Source: a virus
DNA: 37,555 nt
Direction: 5' to 3' (one strand)
IMG/VR virus record: IMGVR_UViG_3300008110_000165
Location: 1-37,555 of that record
Both the position numbers and the translations under genes were made by a program. Of this stretch, positions 17,467 to 24,662 are shown piece by piece. Below the pieces are notes generated by a model. It made no database searches. It was given only the letters and a program-made list of their open reading frames with translations, and was not told where the DNA came from. Each line of letters starts with the position of its first letter. The first letter of the stretch is position 1.

Positions 17467-18918
17467 ATGCAAAAAACAAACTATACTACCGAGATGCAAC
17501 GACTGTACTTAGAAATGTTTCTAAGTGACGCAGAAACTTTTGTACGTTGCCAAAACATTTTTGATGCTGAAAACTTTGATCGCAAACTGAAAGATGCGGC
17601 CGAGTTTATTAACGGATATGTAGACAAATACAAAGTCATGCCTGAGCTGGACATTGTCAATACCAGTTGCAGTACAGACTTTAAAGATGTAACAGGTTTA
17701 CCAATTGAAAACTATGATTGGCTGTTAGATGAGTTTGAACAGTTTAGTAGACACAAGGCTTTAGAACGAGCAATTATTAAAAGCGCCGACATGCTGGAAA
17801 AAGGAGACTTTGGACCAGTAGAAGCCATGATCAAGGCAGCAGTACAGATCAGTCTTAACAAAGACATGGGTACAGATTATTTTGAAGATCCCAAAGGAAG
17901 ACTTATGGGACTTAAAGACAAAAATGGACAAGTGAGCACAGGATGGCCGACATTCGACAAGAAACTTTTTGGAGGTTTCAACAGGGGAGAGCTGAATATA
18001 TTTGCCGGGGGCTCGGGCGCAGGGAAATCGTTATTTTTACAAAATTTAGCCATAAACTTCAGTCAGGGGGGTTTGAACGTACTGTACGTTTCTTTGGAAC
18101 TAAGCGAACAATTGGTAGCTATGCGCTTAGACAGTATGATGACTGGTTTACCTACTAGAGAGATTTTTAGGAACATTGATGATGTTGAACTAAAAGTTAA
18201 GGTAGCTGGTAAGAGTCAAGGTGCTATTCAGGTCAAGTATTTGCCATCAGGTAAAAACGTCAATGACCTTAGAGCATACATAAAAGAATATCAAGTTAAA
18301 AAGGGCTACAAGCCAGATGTTGTGCTAATTGACTATTTGGACTTGATGATGCCAATCAGCGTTAAAATTAGTGCTGAAAACTTGTTTGTCAAAGACAAGT
18401 ATGTGAGTGAAGAAATTCGTAACTTTGCCATGGATTCTAAATGTGTGTGCGTAACAGCTTCACAGTTGAATCGTTCAGCAGTTGAAGAAATTGAATTTGA
18501 TCACAGTCATATTTCAGGTGGCTTGAGTAAGATTCAAACAGCTGACAACGTGATTGGTATCTTTACCAGTAGAGCCATGCGTGAGCGTGGTCGCTATCAA
18601 ATACAGTTTATGAAAACTCGTTCAAGTAGTGCTGTGGGACAGAAGATTGACTTGGACTATAACTTGGACAGTTTGCGTATCACTGATCCAGGAGAGGAAG
18701 GCGATAGTCCACAATCCAGCTTTAATCAGGGTGGCGGGAGACCTGCGCAAAGTGGTGCTTCTAGTATATTAGATGGGTTGAAAAAGACCAGCACAGTGAG
18801 TGCTTCAGATGAGGCACGTGAACCTGATGATGGCATTGCTGTGGGTAAAATACGTGCTAAGACCGATACCAGCAGAATTAGAGACATGCTGGCAAACCTA
18901 AACAGTGAACGTGACTAA
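17467..18918 (+). CDS. 41: replicative DNA helicase (gp41-like, DnaB family)
   Basis: 483 aa. It is a ring helicase that unwinds the fork and recruits the primase. The RecA-like domain shows Walker A GGSGAGKS (181-188), Walker B VVLIDYLDL (D289), and the DnaB-type segment SQLNRSAVEE. Before it lies a helical N-terminal domain of about 140 residues. The C-terminal tail is longer and low-complexity (Gly/Ser/Asp-rich, after about residue 405). It ends 4 bases into the convergent YqgE-like gene. Confidence 0.95.
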   Translation: MQKTNYTTEMQRLYLEMFLSDAETFVRCQNIFDAENFDRKLKDAAEFINGYVDKYKVMPELDIVNTSCSTDFKDVTGLPIENYDWLLDEFEQFSRHKALERAIIKSADMLEKGDFGPVEAMIKAAVQISLNKDMGTDYFEDPKGRLMGLKDKNGQVSTGWPTFDKKLFGGFNRGELNIFAGGSGAGKSLFLQNLAINFSQGGLNVLYVSLELSEQLVAMRLDSMMTGLPTREIFRNIDDVELKVKVAGKSQGAIQVKYLPSGKNVNDLRAYIKEYQVKKGYKPDVVLIDYLDLMMPISVKISAENLFVKDKYVSEEIRNFAMDSKCVCVTASQLNRSAVEEIEFDHSHISGGLSKIQTADNVIGIFTSRAMRERGRYQIQFMKTRSSSAVGQKIDLDYNLDSLRITDPGEEGDSPQSSFNQGGGRPAQSGASSILDGLKKTSTVSASDEAREPDDGIAVGKIRAKTDTSRIRDMLANLNSERD

Positions 18919-19475
18919 CTCATCCAATCGCTGACAGCACTCTTGGCACTGAGCTCTACGCTGGCTCGCCAAAGATCCATGCCAGTTAGACCAAATATCA
19001 CATCATGGTCTGCTGGCGCCACTAGCCAACTGTGTTCCTTATTCCAGGGCTCTTGACCAGATATCTCACCTTCTAGTTGACCCGGTGCCCAACTGCAAGT
19101 GCCCAGTATGAGCCTATACTGTTTGGGTATGTTACCCGCCATGAGTTCGCTTACAAAGCCCATGTCACTGCTCACAGATAATCCTGTACCACTGTGCTGT
19201 GTTTCCATAGTACTAACATCGGGGGTATGTAAAAAGTGCAAGCTGGTACTGTTAATAGGACCCCCGGCATGTACTTCTCCAGGTAGGTCTAGTTCAATGT
19301 TCACTCGCTTGAGTATGTCTGCATTGGTCACGCTCACAATGGGCTTGTTGATCACCATGCCCCAAGCACCTGTACTGGTGTGATTATTGATATAGATCAC
19401 GGTGTTGTTGAATCTGCGATCCAATATCTTGGGTGGGGCTACTAGCAGTTGTCCAGTTAGGTTTTGTATGTTCAT
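18915..19475 (-). CDS. YqgE/AlgH family protein
   Basis: 186 aa, the normal length of this bacterial family (DUF179). It has the family's start LTGQLLVAPPKILDRRFNNTVIYI, then GAWGMVINKP, VHAGGPINST, and RLILGTCSWAPGQLEGEI, all hallmark blocks. In bacteria the function is poorly defined; AlgH was linked to alginate regulation. Its presence in a phage is unusual and suggests capture from a host. A TAAATA late-type promoter on the minus strand ends five bases before its ATG, so it appears integrated into late expression. It is convergent with the helicase gene. Confidence 0.9.
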   Translation of the reverse strand: MNIQNLTGQLLVAPPKILDRRFNNTVIYINNHTSTGAWGMVINKPIVSVTNADILKRVNIELDLPGEVHAGGPINSTSLHFLHTPDVSTMETQHSGTGLSVSSDMGFVSELMAGNIPKQYRLILGTCSWAPGQLEGEISGQEPWNKEHSWLVAPADHDVIFGLTGMDLWRASVELSAKSAVSDWMS

Positions 19476-19480
19476 ATGGA

Positions 19481-19488
19481 TATTTAAC
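19481..19488 (-). promoter_or_regulatory. late-type promoter of the YqgE-like gene
   Basis: On the minus strand GTTAAATA ends five bases before ATG 19475, the same TAAATA-N5-ATG arrangement as in plus-strand late genes. Confidence 0.55.
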
Positions 19489-19489
19489 A

Positions 19490-19497
19490 GGTAAATA
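19490..19497 (+). promoter_or_regulatory. late-type promoter of the nucleotidyltransferase gene
   Basis: GGTAAATA, seven bases before ATG 19505. It is back to back with the minus-strand TAAATA of the YqgE-like gene. Confidence 0.5.
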
Positions 19498-19504
19498 ACA
19501 TACT

Positions 19505-20203
19505 ATGCAAATACTAGAGTTTATCAGTCCCATAATGCTACACACCACCTTGAACCCCCAGTTGTGGAACGGGGATCAAGTCAAAGAGCCTGTGAGGCTC
19601 AAGCTGTTAGCACATGCTCGTGAGTTTATCAAGTCATGGGATCTAGATGCTGTGCCCTTGAGGGACATAGTGCTCACAGGCAGCATGACCAATTTGACCT
19701 ATACCCCAGCCAGTGACCTCGACCTACACATCATAGTGGACATGGACAAGATTTATGGGGGTGGCAGTCTAGTGGAAAACTTCTTGGATGCCAAGCGTCG
19801 TTTGTGGAACAAGACCTATGATGTGGAGCTATTCGGCACTCCAGTAGAAGTCTACGTGGAAGACGATGATGAAACAGTTAGGGGCAACAAGTACAGTTTG
19901 ATGACCAATGAATGGTTGGTACGTGAACCACTCAAGGACACACAGTATGATGACCGTTCAGTTAGGGCCAAGTATGGCTATCTCACACGTCACTTGACCC
20001 GTATCTTAGATCGAGCAGACAGCGTGGATGACTTGGACCGCGTCATGCGCAAGCTCAAGCAGTATCGTCAATCGGGCTTGGATCAGCATGGGGAATTTAG
20101 CACTGAAAACCTAGTGTTCAAGAGCCTTAGAAATAACGGGTGGTTAGAACGCATACAAGAACTTAGGGTAACACTAACGAACAAATCATTGAGCCTGGAT
20201 TAA
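19505..20203 (+). CDS. nucleotidyltransferase
   Basis: 232 aa. The Pol beta-type signature VLTGSMTNL ... SDLDLHIIVD supplies GS (59-60) and the metal-binding Asp71 and Asp73; a third acidic site may lie in EVYVEDDDE. Such enzymes transfer a nucleotide to RNA, protein or a small molecule. The substrate cannot be told from sequence; related genes occur in T4-like marine phages. It is divergent from the YqgE-like gene and has a late-type promoter. Confidence 0.88.
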   Translation: MQILEFISPIMLHTTLNPQLWNGDQVKEPVRLKLLAHAREFIKSWDLDAVPLRDIVLTGSMTNLTYTPASDLDLHIIVDMDKIYGGGSLVENFLDAKRRLWNKTYDVELFGTPVEVYVEDDDETVRGNKYSLMTNEWLVREPLKDTQYDDRSVRAKYGYLTRHLTRILDRADSVDDLDRVMRKLKQYRQSGLDQHGEFSTENLVFKSLRNNGWLERIQELRVTLTNKSLSLD

Positions 20204-20322
20204 AAAGGATCAATTTTTAAACAAAACTAGTCAATAACAGTTAAAAAATTAACGATTATTGAAGTATTTTAAATAGAAACAGAGTCTTTTTAACAACAAG
20301 AACAAAAGGTATAGCATAACAT

Positions 20323-20547
20323 ATGACACGTGAACAATTAATCCAAAAATTTCAAACTCTAACTGAAGAGTGTACAGCACTATTAGAACAGGTGCGCCAA
20401 ACAGAAGTACTAGAAGACAAGCTGGCTTTGACTAGTCAAGCAGATGACATGCGCCGAGCAATCAATCTAGTACAAGCTGACATCATGCGGCTGGATCAAG
20501 AAGAAGTGGCCCGCTTGCACACACAACAGGCCCAGGGCAGATACTAA
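20323..20547 (+). CDS. small coiled-coil protein
   Basis: 74 aa, almost entirely helical, with heptad-like Leu, Ile and Ala spacing through LIQKFQTLTEECTALLEQVR and INLVQADIMRLDQEEVARL. There is no clear enzymatic motif. A 119-base gap precedes it, A/T-rich, with a TTTTAAATAG element about 50 bases upstream that may act as a promoter. Function unknown. Confidence 0.65.
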   Translation: MTREQLIQKFQTLTEECTALLEQVRQTEVLEDKLALTSQADDMRRAINLVQADIMRLDQEEVARLHTQQAQGRY

Positions 20548-20579
20548 TTCAAAAGAATCACCCGTCCCGCCAGCATGAG

Positions 20580-20587
20580 TTTAAATA
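20580..20587 (+). promoter_or_regulatory. late-type promoter TTTAAATA
   Basis: It ends exactly five bases before ATG 20593. The promoter overlaps the in-frame upstream ATG at 20575, which argues that 20593 is the true start. Confidence 0.5.
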
Positions 20588-20592
20588 TAGCC

Positions 20593-20922
20593 ATGCAAGT
20601 AGAACGAATCCCCGGCGATAACTATTTCCTTACCTATACTCCCAGTGCGGTTCAGGCCATACATGCACTAGGCTTGACCAAACCACAAGGATGGTTCCGT
20701 ATTAGGTGTATAGTGCTAGCGGACAGAACTGACATTGAATTTGCCTGGGACGATCAAGCCACAGCAGACGACTTCTTAATTCCCATACCCAATACACACT
20801 TCGAGCTCATAATGGATGCTGTGAGTATCAGTTATATCTTAGATGAATACAAGCTGAACCACGATGGCATTAGATTTATCCTAAGCAAGAATCCAGCGGG
20901 CGCCCTCCGTCATCAGAAGTAG
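20593..20922 (+). CDS. unrecognised late protein
   Basis: 109 aa from ATG 20593 (MQVERIPGDNYFLTYTPSAV), chosen from the TAAATA-N5-ATG spacing; an in-frame ATG six codons upstream is the alternative. It is a soluble mixed alpha/beta sequence with IRCIVLADRTDIEFAWDD in the middle. No family is recognised. A compact folded element follows the stop. Confidence 0.65.
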   Translation: MQVERIPGDNYFLTYTPSAVQAIHALGLTKPQGWFRIRCIVLADRTDIEFAWDDQATADDFLIPIPNTHFELIMDAVSISYILDEYKLNHDGIRFILSKNPAGALRHQK

Positions 20923-20961
20923 CCGTTAAGAGCGCGAAGCGCGATTGCGAAGCAACAGCGG
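20923..20961 (+). other. compact double-hairpin (three-way junction) element
   Basis: Right after the stop codon, GCGC-GAA-GCGC (20932-20942) and TTGC-GAA-GCAA (20945-20955) form two hairpins with the same GAA loop. CCGTT (20923-20927) can pair with AGCGG (20957-20961) to close both. No T-run follows, so it is not a standard terminator; it may protect an mRNA 3' end. Confidence 0.5.
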
Positions 20962-20994
20962 TAAAAGATTTTCACACTCTATTAACTACCCTTA

Positions 20995-21201
20995 TTAAGA
21001 GTCTGTTCTTCCCCATTTTATTCCCGCCCATAAACGATCGTACAAATAGTATGAAGTCATCCATATACAATTAATAATGATAGTGGGGACTAGAGCTTGC
21101 GTTAGACTAGCCCCAGTGACTAGGAGCATGATGTAAGTGCTCACAATGACCCAAATCCTATATATGACTGTTTTGACTAGAGTCCTAGTTCTAGTTTCCA
21201 T
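20995..21201 (-). CDS. DUF2061-like small membrane protein
   Basis: 68 aa. The pattern R(T)LVKTVIYRIWVIVSTYIMLLVTG, a second hydrophobic segment, then YYLYDRLWAGIKWGR matches the DUF2061 family: two transmembrane helices ending in a YxxxxRxW...WGR motif. The function is unknown. Its start overlaps the stop of the upstream gene (TAATG), so the two are coupled. Confidence 0.75.
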   Translation of the reverse strand: METRTRTLVKTVIYRIWVIVSTYIMLLVTGASLTQALVPTIIINCIWMTSYYLYDRLWAGIKWGRTDS

Positions 21202-21401
21202 TACAGTGAATCCTCAGTGGCTTCGACTCTAGGACATACATCCGCCCAGCGTAGTAAGAACTCGGTTAATAGTGGACCCGTAGGTATCCAAAAGCGTGTA
21301 CGGTTTAAGTGTACTTCATGTGGGATGTTATTGTGGGCGATCCACTTGCCCACAGTTATGAAGTGTAAGTCGCGGGTTAGAACGTAAAATTGATTATGCA
21401 T
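21201..21401 (-). CDS. unrecognised small protein
   Basis: 66 aa (MHNQFYVLTRDLHFITVGKW ...), soluble, with several aromatic residues. It is coupled to the DUF2061-like gene. A TATATA-CTAGT-ATG arrangement precedes it, similar to the late TAAATA-N5-ATG pattern, so it may also be a leaderless late gene. Confidence 0.6.
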   Translation of the reverse strand: MHNQFYVLTRDLHFITVGKWIAHNNIPHEVHLNRTRFWIPTGPLLTEFLLRWADVCPRVEATEDSL

Positions 21402-21524
21402 ACTAGTATATAGTCCAGTGAGGAACGAGACAAGCTCGTTCGTACTTCGTACAGAGTTCTATAGCGGATTATAGAACATTATAGTGCTCTATAGTGGTTT
21501 GTCCAGAAAGGGTCTTGTACTAGC

Positions 21525-21548
21525 AAAAAATTGGTGCGCAGTTTTTTT
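21525..21548 (-). terminator. terminator after the minus-strand early block
   Basis: AAAAAATTG and CAGTTTTTT pair (9 bp, one wobble) around GTGCG. The A and T runs on both sides allow termination in either direction. On the minus strand it follows the GIY-YIG gene, the last of the early block. Confidence 0.6.
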
Positions 21549-21636
21549 AAATGTAGAATTATAGGTTGCCCACCAGTTCTTAACCACTGGGTCTTGAATT
21601 TTGGGTTATTTTGACAGAAGAAATGGCATGCGCACT

Positions 21637-21652
21637 GTTGCAAAAAAACAAC
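21637..21652. repeat. 16-bp palindrome GTTG-N8-CAAC
   Basis: GTTGCAAAAAAACAAC. It is one of seven copies of a fixed-length 16-bp palindrome in this window. Confidence 0.5.
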
Positions 21653-21688
21653 AGTTGCATATATAAGCCACCACCCACCTATCTAGCA

Positions 21689-22015
21689 TCATGCCACCTG
21701 GTAGCCACAACCTCTCACGTCAGTGTTCAACTCAGGCTTCAAGAGAGCAATCAACTCTCGCTCACGAGCATGTGCCGCAGCCTTGCCACGCACAATCTCT
21801 AGTGGGCGGATGTCTATCTCATGCTTGCTAGCCAGGGTACGCAAGGCCGCACACAATCCCCATGTGCGCTGTTCTACAGTAGCTCTATAGTAGTGCTTAT
21901 GGGCACGGCGCTGTAATGAATGTAGGACAGTCTTGTCCTTGTAGGTAATGCCAATGTAACGCTGGCCCTCTACTCGGATCTCATATATGATATGGTTGCG
22001 TAACTTAATGCTCAT
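21689..22015 (-). CDS. GIY-YIG domain protein
   Basis: 108 aa. The N-terminus IIYEIRVEGQRYIGITY fits the GIY-YIG nuclease signature (IYEI at 10-13, YIG at 20-22). A later ERELIALLKPELN supplies the conserved Glu and Asn. The protein is little more than the catalytic domain, so it could be a small repair-like or homing-type endonuclease. It has its own early promoter and the leader AGGAGC before the ATG. Confidence 0.8.
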   Translation of the reverse strand: MSIKLRNHIIYEIRVEGQRYIGITYKDKTVLHSLQRRAHKHYYRATVEQRTWGLCAALRTLASKHEIDIRPLEIVRGKAAAHARERELIALLKPELNTDVRGCGYQVA

Positions 22016-22044
22016 TGCTTGCTCCTGCTTAGTGTATGTGTTCT

Positions 22045-22073
22045 ATTGTACACTCGGTACAACCATTTGTCAA
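22045..22073 (-). promoter_or_regulatory. early promoter of the GIY-YIG gene
   Basis: TTGACA, 17-bp spacer containing GGTTGTACC, TACAAT. It is followed by the shared ACACATACACTAA...CAGGAGC leader. Confidence 0.85.
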
Positions 22074-22080
22074 GAGGGGA

Positions 22081-22123
22081 GGGAGAGCTCTTCTACTAGG
22101 GACACTACCCCCCAAGCTCTCCC
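22081..22123 (-). other. stem-loop upstream of an early promoter
   Basis: GGGAGAGCT (22081-22089) pairs with AGCTCTCCC (22115-22123). It lies just after the stop of the 22135 gene and immediately upstream of the next promoter, as in promoter-early stem-loop cassettes. Confidence 0.6.
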
Positions 22124-22134
22124 GGAGCAACCTG

Positions 22135-22458
22135 TTAGTCTAGTCTACTGCCTGCGTAGGCTTTAAGTCCTAGACCTTGTAAGTAACGGGCGTAAGCATA
22201 AGCGCCAGCTTCTTTAATGTCTATGTTCTGTACTGGCAAGCCACCTGGATTCCACATGCTCAAACACTTGGGCTTGTAGTCCTTACGGAAGCCTGCCTTG
22301 ATCAGCTCTTTTGCTTCCTTGCTGTTGGTACGCTCTACGAACACTTCAACCCATGCAAAGCCACAGCAACCTCTGTCCCCGCCCCACTTGGCGTACTCTG
22401 CTTGGCTTGCGGCTTCTGCTAGGATCTTGCCTGCTGTGATGAATTCTGCTGTTACCAT
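22135..22458 (-). CDS. unrecognised early protein
   Basis: 107 aa with a Gly/Cys-rich patch (WGGDRGCCGFAWVEVFVE) and a C-terminal YARYLQGLGLKAYAGSRLD. The Cys pair and several Trp suggest a compact fold. It has its own early promoter and AAGGAGCGAGAT leader. No family is recognised. Confidence 0.75.
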   Translation of the reverse strand: MVTAEFITAGKILAEAASQAEYAKWGGDRGCCGFAWVEVFVERTNSKEAKELIKAGFRKDYKPKCLSMWNPGGLPVQNIDIKEAGAYAYARYLQGLGLKAYAGSRLD

Positions 22459-22489
22459 ATCTCGCTCCTTAGTGTGTTAATGTGCCTAC

Positions 22490-22518
22490 AGTATAGCATC
22501 GGTTTTGCCTACTGTCAA
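22490..22518 (-). promoter_or_regulatory. early promoter of the 22135 gene
   Basis: TTGACA-N17-TATACT with a GGCAAAACC core in the spacer; it overlaps the last codons of the upstream gene. Confidence 0.85.
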
Positions 22519-22892
22519 CCCTCTACGCAGATATATTTCCTGTCCCAGCTACCAATCTGCATGTGTGTATAGAACGCAGTGTGGAAGTAGTCGGTCATGG
22601 CGTCGCTCTCATCAAAGTAAACACGACCGCCTGCACGACCTGGAGCATTGTGCATGATCTCATCAATCTTGAGCAAGGCCGCTTGGTCGTCTGCATCCTG
22701 CCAGTGATCCCGGATCCAGTAGTTGTTGACCTGTGCATATTCCTTGCCTTCAAATGCGCAAGTGCCCTGCATGATGTTGACGTCTACTGACAGGCTACCA
22801 CTGCCCTTACGCACGGAGAACTTCCACTTGGGGAATTGTGCTTTGAGTTCTGCGCGGATTGCTTGAACATCTTCTTTGCTAATGTATGCCAT
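22515..22892 (-). CDS. LPD29-like small protein
   Basis: 125 aa. IRAELKAQFPKWKFSVRKGSGSLSVDV followed by a YxxDHWQDADDQ segment resembles the LPD29 domain, a small domain of unknown function common in phage and mobile-element proteins. It stands alone here. The early promoter lies at 22925-22952 and the stop reaches into the next promoter. Confidence 0.6.
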   Translation of the reverse strand: MAYISKEDVQAIRAELKAQFPKWKFSVRKGSGSLSVDVNIMQGTCAFEGKEYAQVNNYWIRDHWQDADDQAALLKIDEIMHNAPGRAGGRVYFDESDAMTDYFHTAFYTHMQIGSWDRKYICVEG

Positions 22893-22924
22893 CTTCAGCT
22901 CCTGTGTGTTAGTGTATGTGTTAC

Positions 22925-22952
22925 ATTATACACGGTTTTACCGGAATGTCAA
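22925..22952 (-). promoter_or_regulatory. early promoter of the LPD29-like gene
   Basis: TTGACA, 16-bp spacer with GGTAAAACC, TATAAT; the only member with a 16-bp spacer. Confidence 0.8.
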
Positions 22953-22957
22953 GCCTT

Positions 22958-23152
22958 TTAGACAAATATTTCTTTGTTCAGGATGTTGTCTTCCACCAGC
23001 TGATTGCAGGCATTCAGGGTGAACATGAACAGCATCTGTGCATTGGCTTGCTCTTTGCTGGGCAGGGTGCTAATGAACTTCTGCACTTCCTCCAGGGTGG
23101 GAGTGGTAAACAGATTGCTACGGGGAATGGGATTTTCTACTGTGTTATACAT
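22958..23152 (-). CDS. small helical early protein, paralogue of the 26454 gene
   Basis: 64 aa. TLEEVQKFISTLPSKEQANAQ resembles STEQVTMFIRSLPVKDRMQAQ in the protein at 26454-26681, indicating a small paralogous family. The start at 23152 is preceded by GGAGG in the end of the upstream gene, one base apart in TAATATG, so it is coupled. Function unknown. Confidence 0.7.
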   Translation of the reverse strand: MYNTVENPIPRSNLFTTPTLEEVQKFISTLPSKEQANAQMLFMFTLNACNQLVEDNILNKEIFV

Positions 23153-23153
23153 A

Positions 23154-23333
23154 TTAAGCCTCCACGGGTGCAAACATCCGCTCGCCTGCTTCCATGAACA
23201 CGAAGTAGGCCCGCAACTCTTCCAAGCTATAGTTGTGACTGTTGGTCTTCATGTCCATGAGCACTTCCAGGACTCCTGTATCCCTGCCATAGGCCTTGGC
23301 CTGGATGATCTTACATGCTCTTGCTATATCCAT
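23154..23333 (-). CDS. very small early protein
   Basis: 59 aa (MDIARACKIIQAKAYGRDTG ... MFAPVEA), helical. It is the first gene after the promoter at 23366-23394, with AGGAGC before the ATG, and is co-transcribed with the 22958 gene. No family is recognised. Confidence 0.7.
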   Translation of the reverse strand: MDIARACKIIQAKAYGRDTGVLEVLMDMKTNSHNYSLEELRAYFVFMEAGERMFAPVEA

Positions 23334-23365
23334 TTCTTGCTCCTGTTTGTTTAGTGTATGTCATA

Positions 23366-23394
23366 ATTGTACACTCGGTTTTACCTATTGTCAA
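23366..23394 (-). promoter_or_regulatory. early promoter of the 23154-22958 pair
   Basis: TTGACA-N17-TACAAT with GGTAAAACC; followed by the ACATACACTAAACAAACAGG leader type. Confidence 0.85.
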
Positions 23395-23398
23395 CCTA

Positions 23399-23629
23399 TT
23401 AGATGTTGTATTTTTGCAACTCTTGCAGAAAGATTTGATTGTGATTGCCTATGGCGGCATCTTGTGTAGCATACTGCGCTACCACATCACTGCCTGCATC
23501 ATCATAGAACAAGCAGGTCTCATAACGGACTTGCTCGTCACCGGGTAAGCGTGGCAACTCCACAGTGGAGATCTCCACAGGTCCCACACGGTTCAAAGAT
23601 ATCTGTTTGCCTGGAAATATCATCTGCAT
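23399..23629 (-). CDS. unrecognised early protein
   Basis: 76 aa (MQMIFPGKQISLNRVGPVEI ...), mixed alpha/beta, with acidic DDAGSD in the middle. The SD AAGGAGCAGG overlaps the stop of the upstream gene, so it is the second gene of an operon started at 23927-23955. Its last codons contain one copy of the 16-bp palindrome. Confidence 0.7.
   Translation of the reverse strand: MQMIFPGKQISLNRVGPVEISTVELPRLPGDEQVRYETCLFYDDAGSDVVAQYATQDAAIGNHNQIFLQELQKYNI
23405..23420. repeat. 16-bp palindrome GTTG-N8-CAAC
   Basis: GTTGTATTTTTGCAAC, inside the 3' end of the 23399 gene and just upstream of the next promoter. Confidence 0.5.
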
Positions 23630-23639
23630 GGCCTGCTCC

Positions 23640-23894
23640 TTAGCTCAATACCACTACACGGCGTAGGGTTTCATCAACAATTTCTTCGCCCGTCTCTTCG
23701 TCAAAGTCGCTGTCGTCATTCTCAACCATCTTGTCCATGCGGTGGTACTCACTGTAGACCACTGCACCCTCATCCACACTGCCTACCCGAGGAGCCACTT
23801 CAGTCCTCCAATGGTCGCCGTAATTGTATGCAAAATGGACTTCCATGTCCGCATCGTAGCTTTCTAGCAATTCTATTAGATCTCGTACTAGCAT
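23640..23894 (-). CDS. conserved small phage protein
   Basis: 84 aa from ATG 23894, preceded by CAGGAGC. The N-terminus MLVRDLIELLESYDADMEVHFAYNYGDHWRT has a form I recall in many phage proteins of unknown function. The second half is acidic. It is the first gene of an operon with the 23399 gene. Confidence 0.75.
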   Translation of the reverse strand: MLVRDLIELLESYDADMEVHFAYNYGDHWRTEVAPRVGSVDEGAVVYSEYHRMDKMVENDDSDFDEETGEEIVDETLRRVVVLS

Positions 23895-23926
23895 TTTTCG
23901 CTCCTGCTTTGTTAGTGTATGTGTAT

Positions 23927-23955
23927 ATAATAGCACAGGTTTTACCTGTTGTCAA
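23927..23955 (-). promoter_or_regulatory. early promoter of the 23640-23399 pair
   Basis: TTGACA-N17-TATTAT. The spacer holds CAGGTAAAACCTG, the longest dyad version of the repeated core. Confidence 0.85.
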
Positions 23956-24152
23956 CCTTCTAGCCAACAATCCCTGGCTGACTGTACGGTCATTTCCTGT
24001 CCGCCAATGTAGCCACCTTCAAAGCCATTTGGGCCTGCCTCTAGGAACAGCCGGTCCCCATCTATACGGGTAATGCGTCCCGATTGCTCAATGTCACATT
24101 TAAAGGACACCCAGTCCCCCACCTTGACCACTTGCCCATCTACCTTTGCCAT
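23952..24152 (-). CDS. small beta-rich early protein
   Basis: 66 aa (MAKVDGQVVKVGDWVSFKCDIEQSG ...), a small beta-barrel-like pattern reminiscent of KOW or SH3-type folds, which could bind nucleic acid or protein; this is pattern-based inference. It starts one base after the stop of the upstream gene. Confidence 0.7.
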   Translation of the reverse strand: MAKVDGQVVKVGDWVSFKCDIEQSGRITRIDGDRLFLEAGPNGFEGGYIGGQEMTVQSARDCWLEG

Positions 24153-24153
24153 A

Positions 24154-24375
24154 TTACACTCCTTCTGTGTAAGTGTAACCTGCTTCGCCTGCTAGTGCGC
24201 AGTCCATCCATTCGTCAAAGCAGTCTTCTGCGTACTCTTCTTCCCAAATAAGTATCTCGTCGCAACTTGCAATTTCTTTACCGCGTTGCAGTGTAACCTT
24301 AACAGTGCTACCGCTAGCATATTCGCTAGTATAATAACCTGCCGCTTCTATGTTTATTACTTTTACTTTTTTCAT
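24154..24375 (-). CDS. unrecognised acidic early protein
   Basis: 73 aa from ATG 24375 (MKKVKVINIEAAGYYTSEYA ...), with an acidic WEEEYAEDCFDEWMD segment. AGGAGC precedes the start. It is the first gene of a pair with the 23952 gene. Confidence 0.7.
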   Translation of the reverse strand: MKKVKVINIEAAGYYTSEYASGSTVKVTLQRGKEIASCDEILIWEEEYAEDCFDEWMDCALAGEAGYTYTEGV

Positions 24376-24406
24376 CTTTGCTCCTATTGCTTTAGTGTAT
24401 GTGTAC

Positions 24407-24435
24407 ACTATAACACAAAAGGAAAAACCTGTCAA
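24407..24435 (-). promoter_or_regulatory. early promoter of the 24154-23952 pair
   Basis: TTGACA-N17-TATAGT. The spacer has GGTTTTTCC, a variant of the dyad core. Confidence 0.8.
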
Positions 24436-24662
24436 CCGTAGTACTTGTATAACCCTGCTAGCCCTATGGTTATTGCCACAACGTTAACAATGAGCTGTGG
24501 CCTATTGCGCACTCGCAAGGTCCATGCCAAGTAAAATACGCCGCCCAACACACCTGCCAAAATGTTATAGGGATGGAGGTGTGGGAAGAAACTCATTAGC
24601 ACGTACATGGTGAGGAGGCACACTGTGCCCGCCCACTGTAGGAGATTATTAAATGCAAGCAT
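24432..24662 (-). CDS. small membrane protein
   Basis: 76 aa with three hydrophobic segments (WAGTVCLLTMYVLMSF, ILAGVLGGVFYLAWTL, LIVNVVAITIGLAGLY) and few charges apart from RVRNRPQ. It overlaps the upstream gene by 14 bases. It is probably in the host inner membrane; role unknown. Confidence 0.7.
   Translation of the reverse strand: MLAFNNLLQWAGTVCLLTMYVLMSFFPHLHPYNILAGVLGGVFYLAWTLRVRNRPQLIVNVVAITIGLAGLYKYYG

Larger units (their letters stand above)
21402..21688. other. gene-free structured region
   Basis: No credible coding sequence. It holds a hairpin AACGAG/CTCGTT (21424-21440), an 8-bp hairpin GTTCTATA/TATAGAAC (21456-21477) with further CTATAG copies nearby, the terminator at 21525-21548, and one copy of the 16-bp GTTG-N8-CAAC palindrome (21637-21652). 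Confidence 0.6.

Noticed and set aside
23004-23354. A 116-aa plus-strand reading frame
   Set aside because: It is the mirror of two minus-strand genes with promoter and ribosome sites; composition is that of an antisense frame (Cys, Leu, His-rich).
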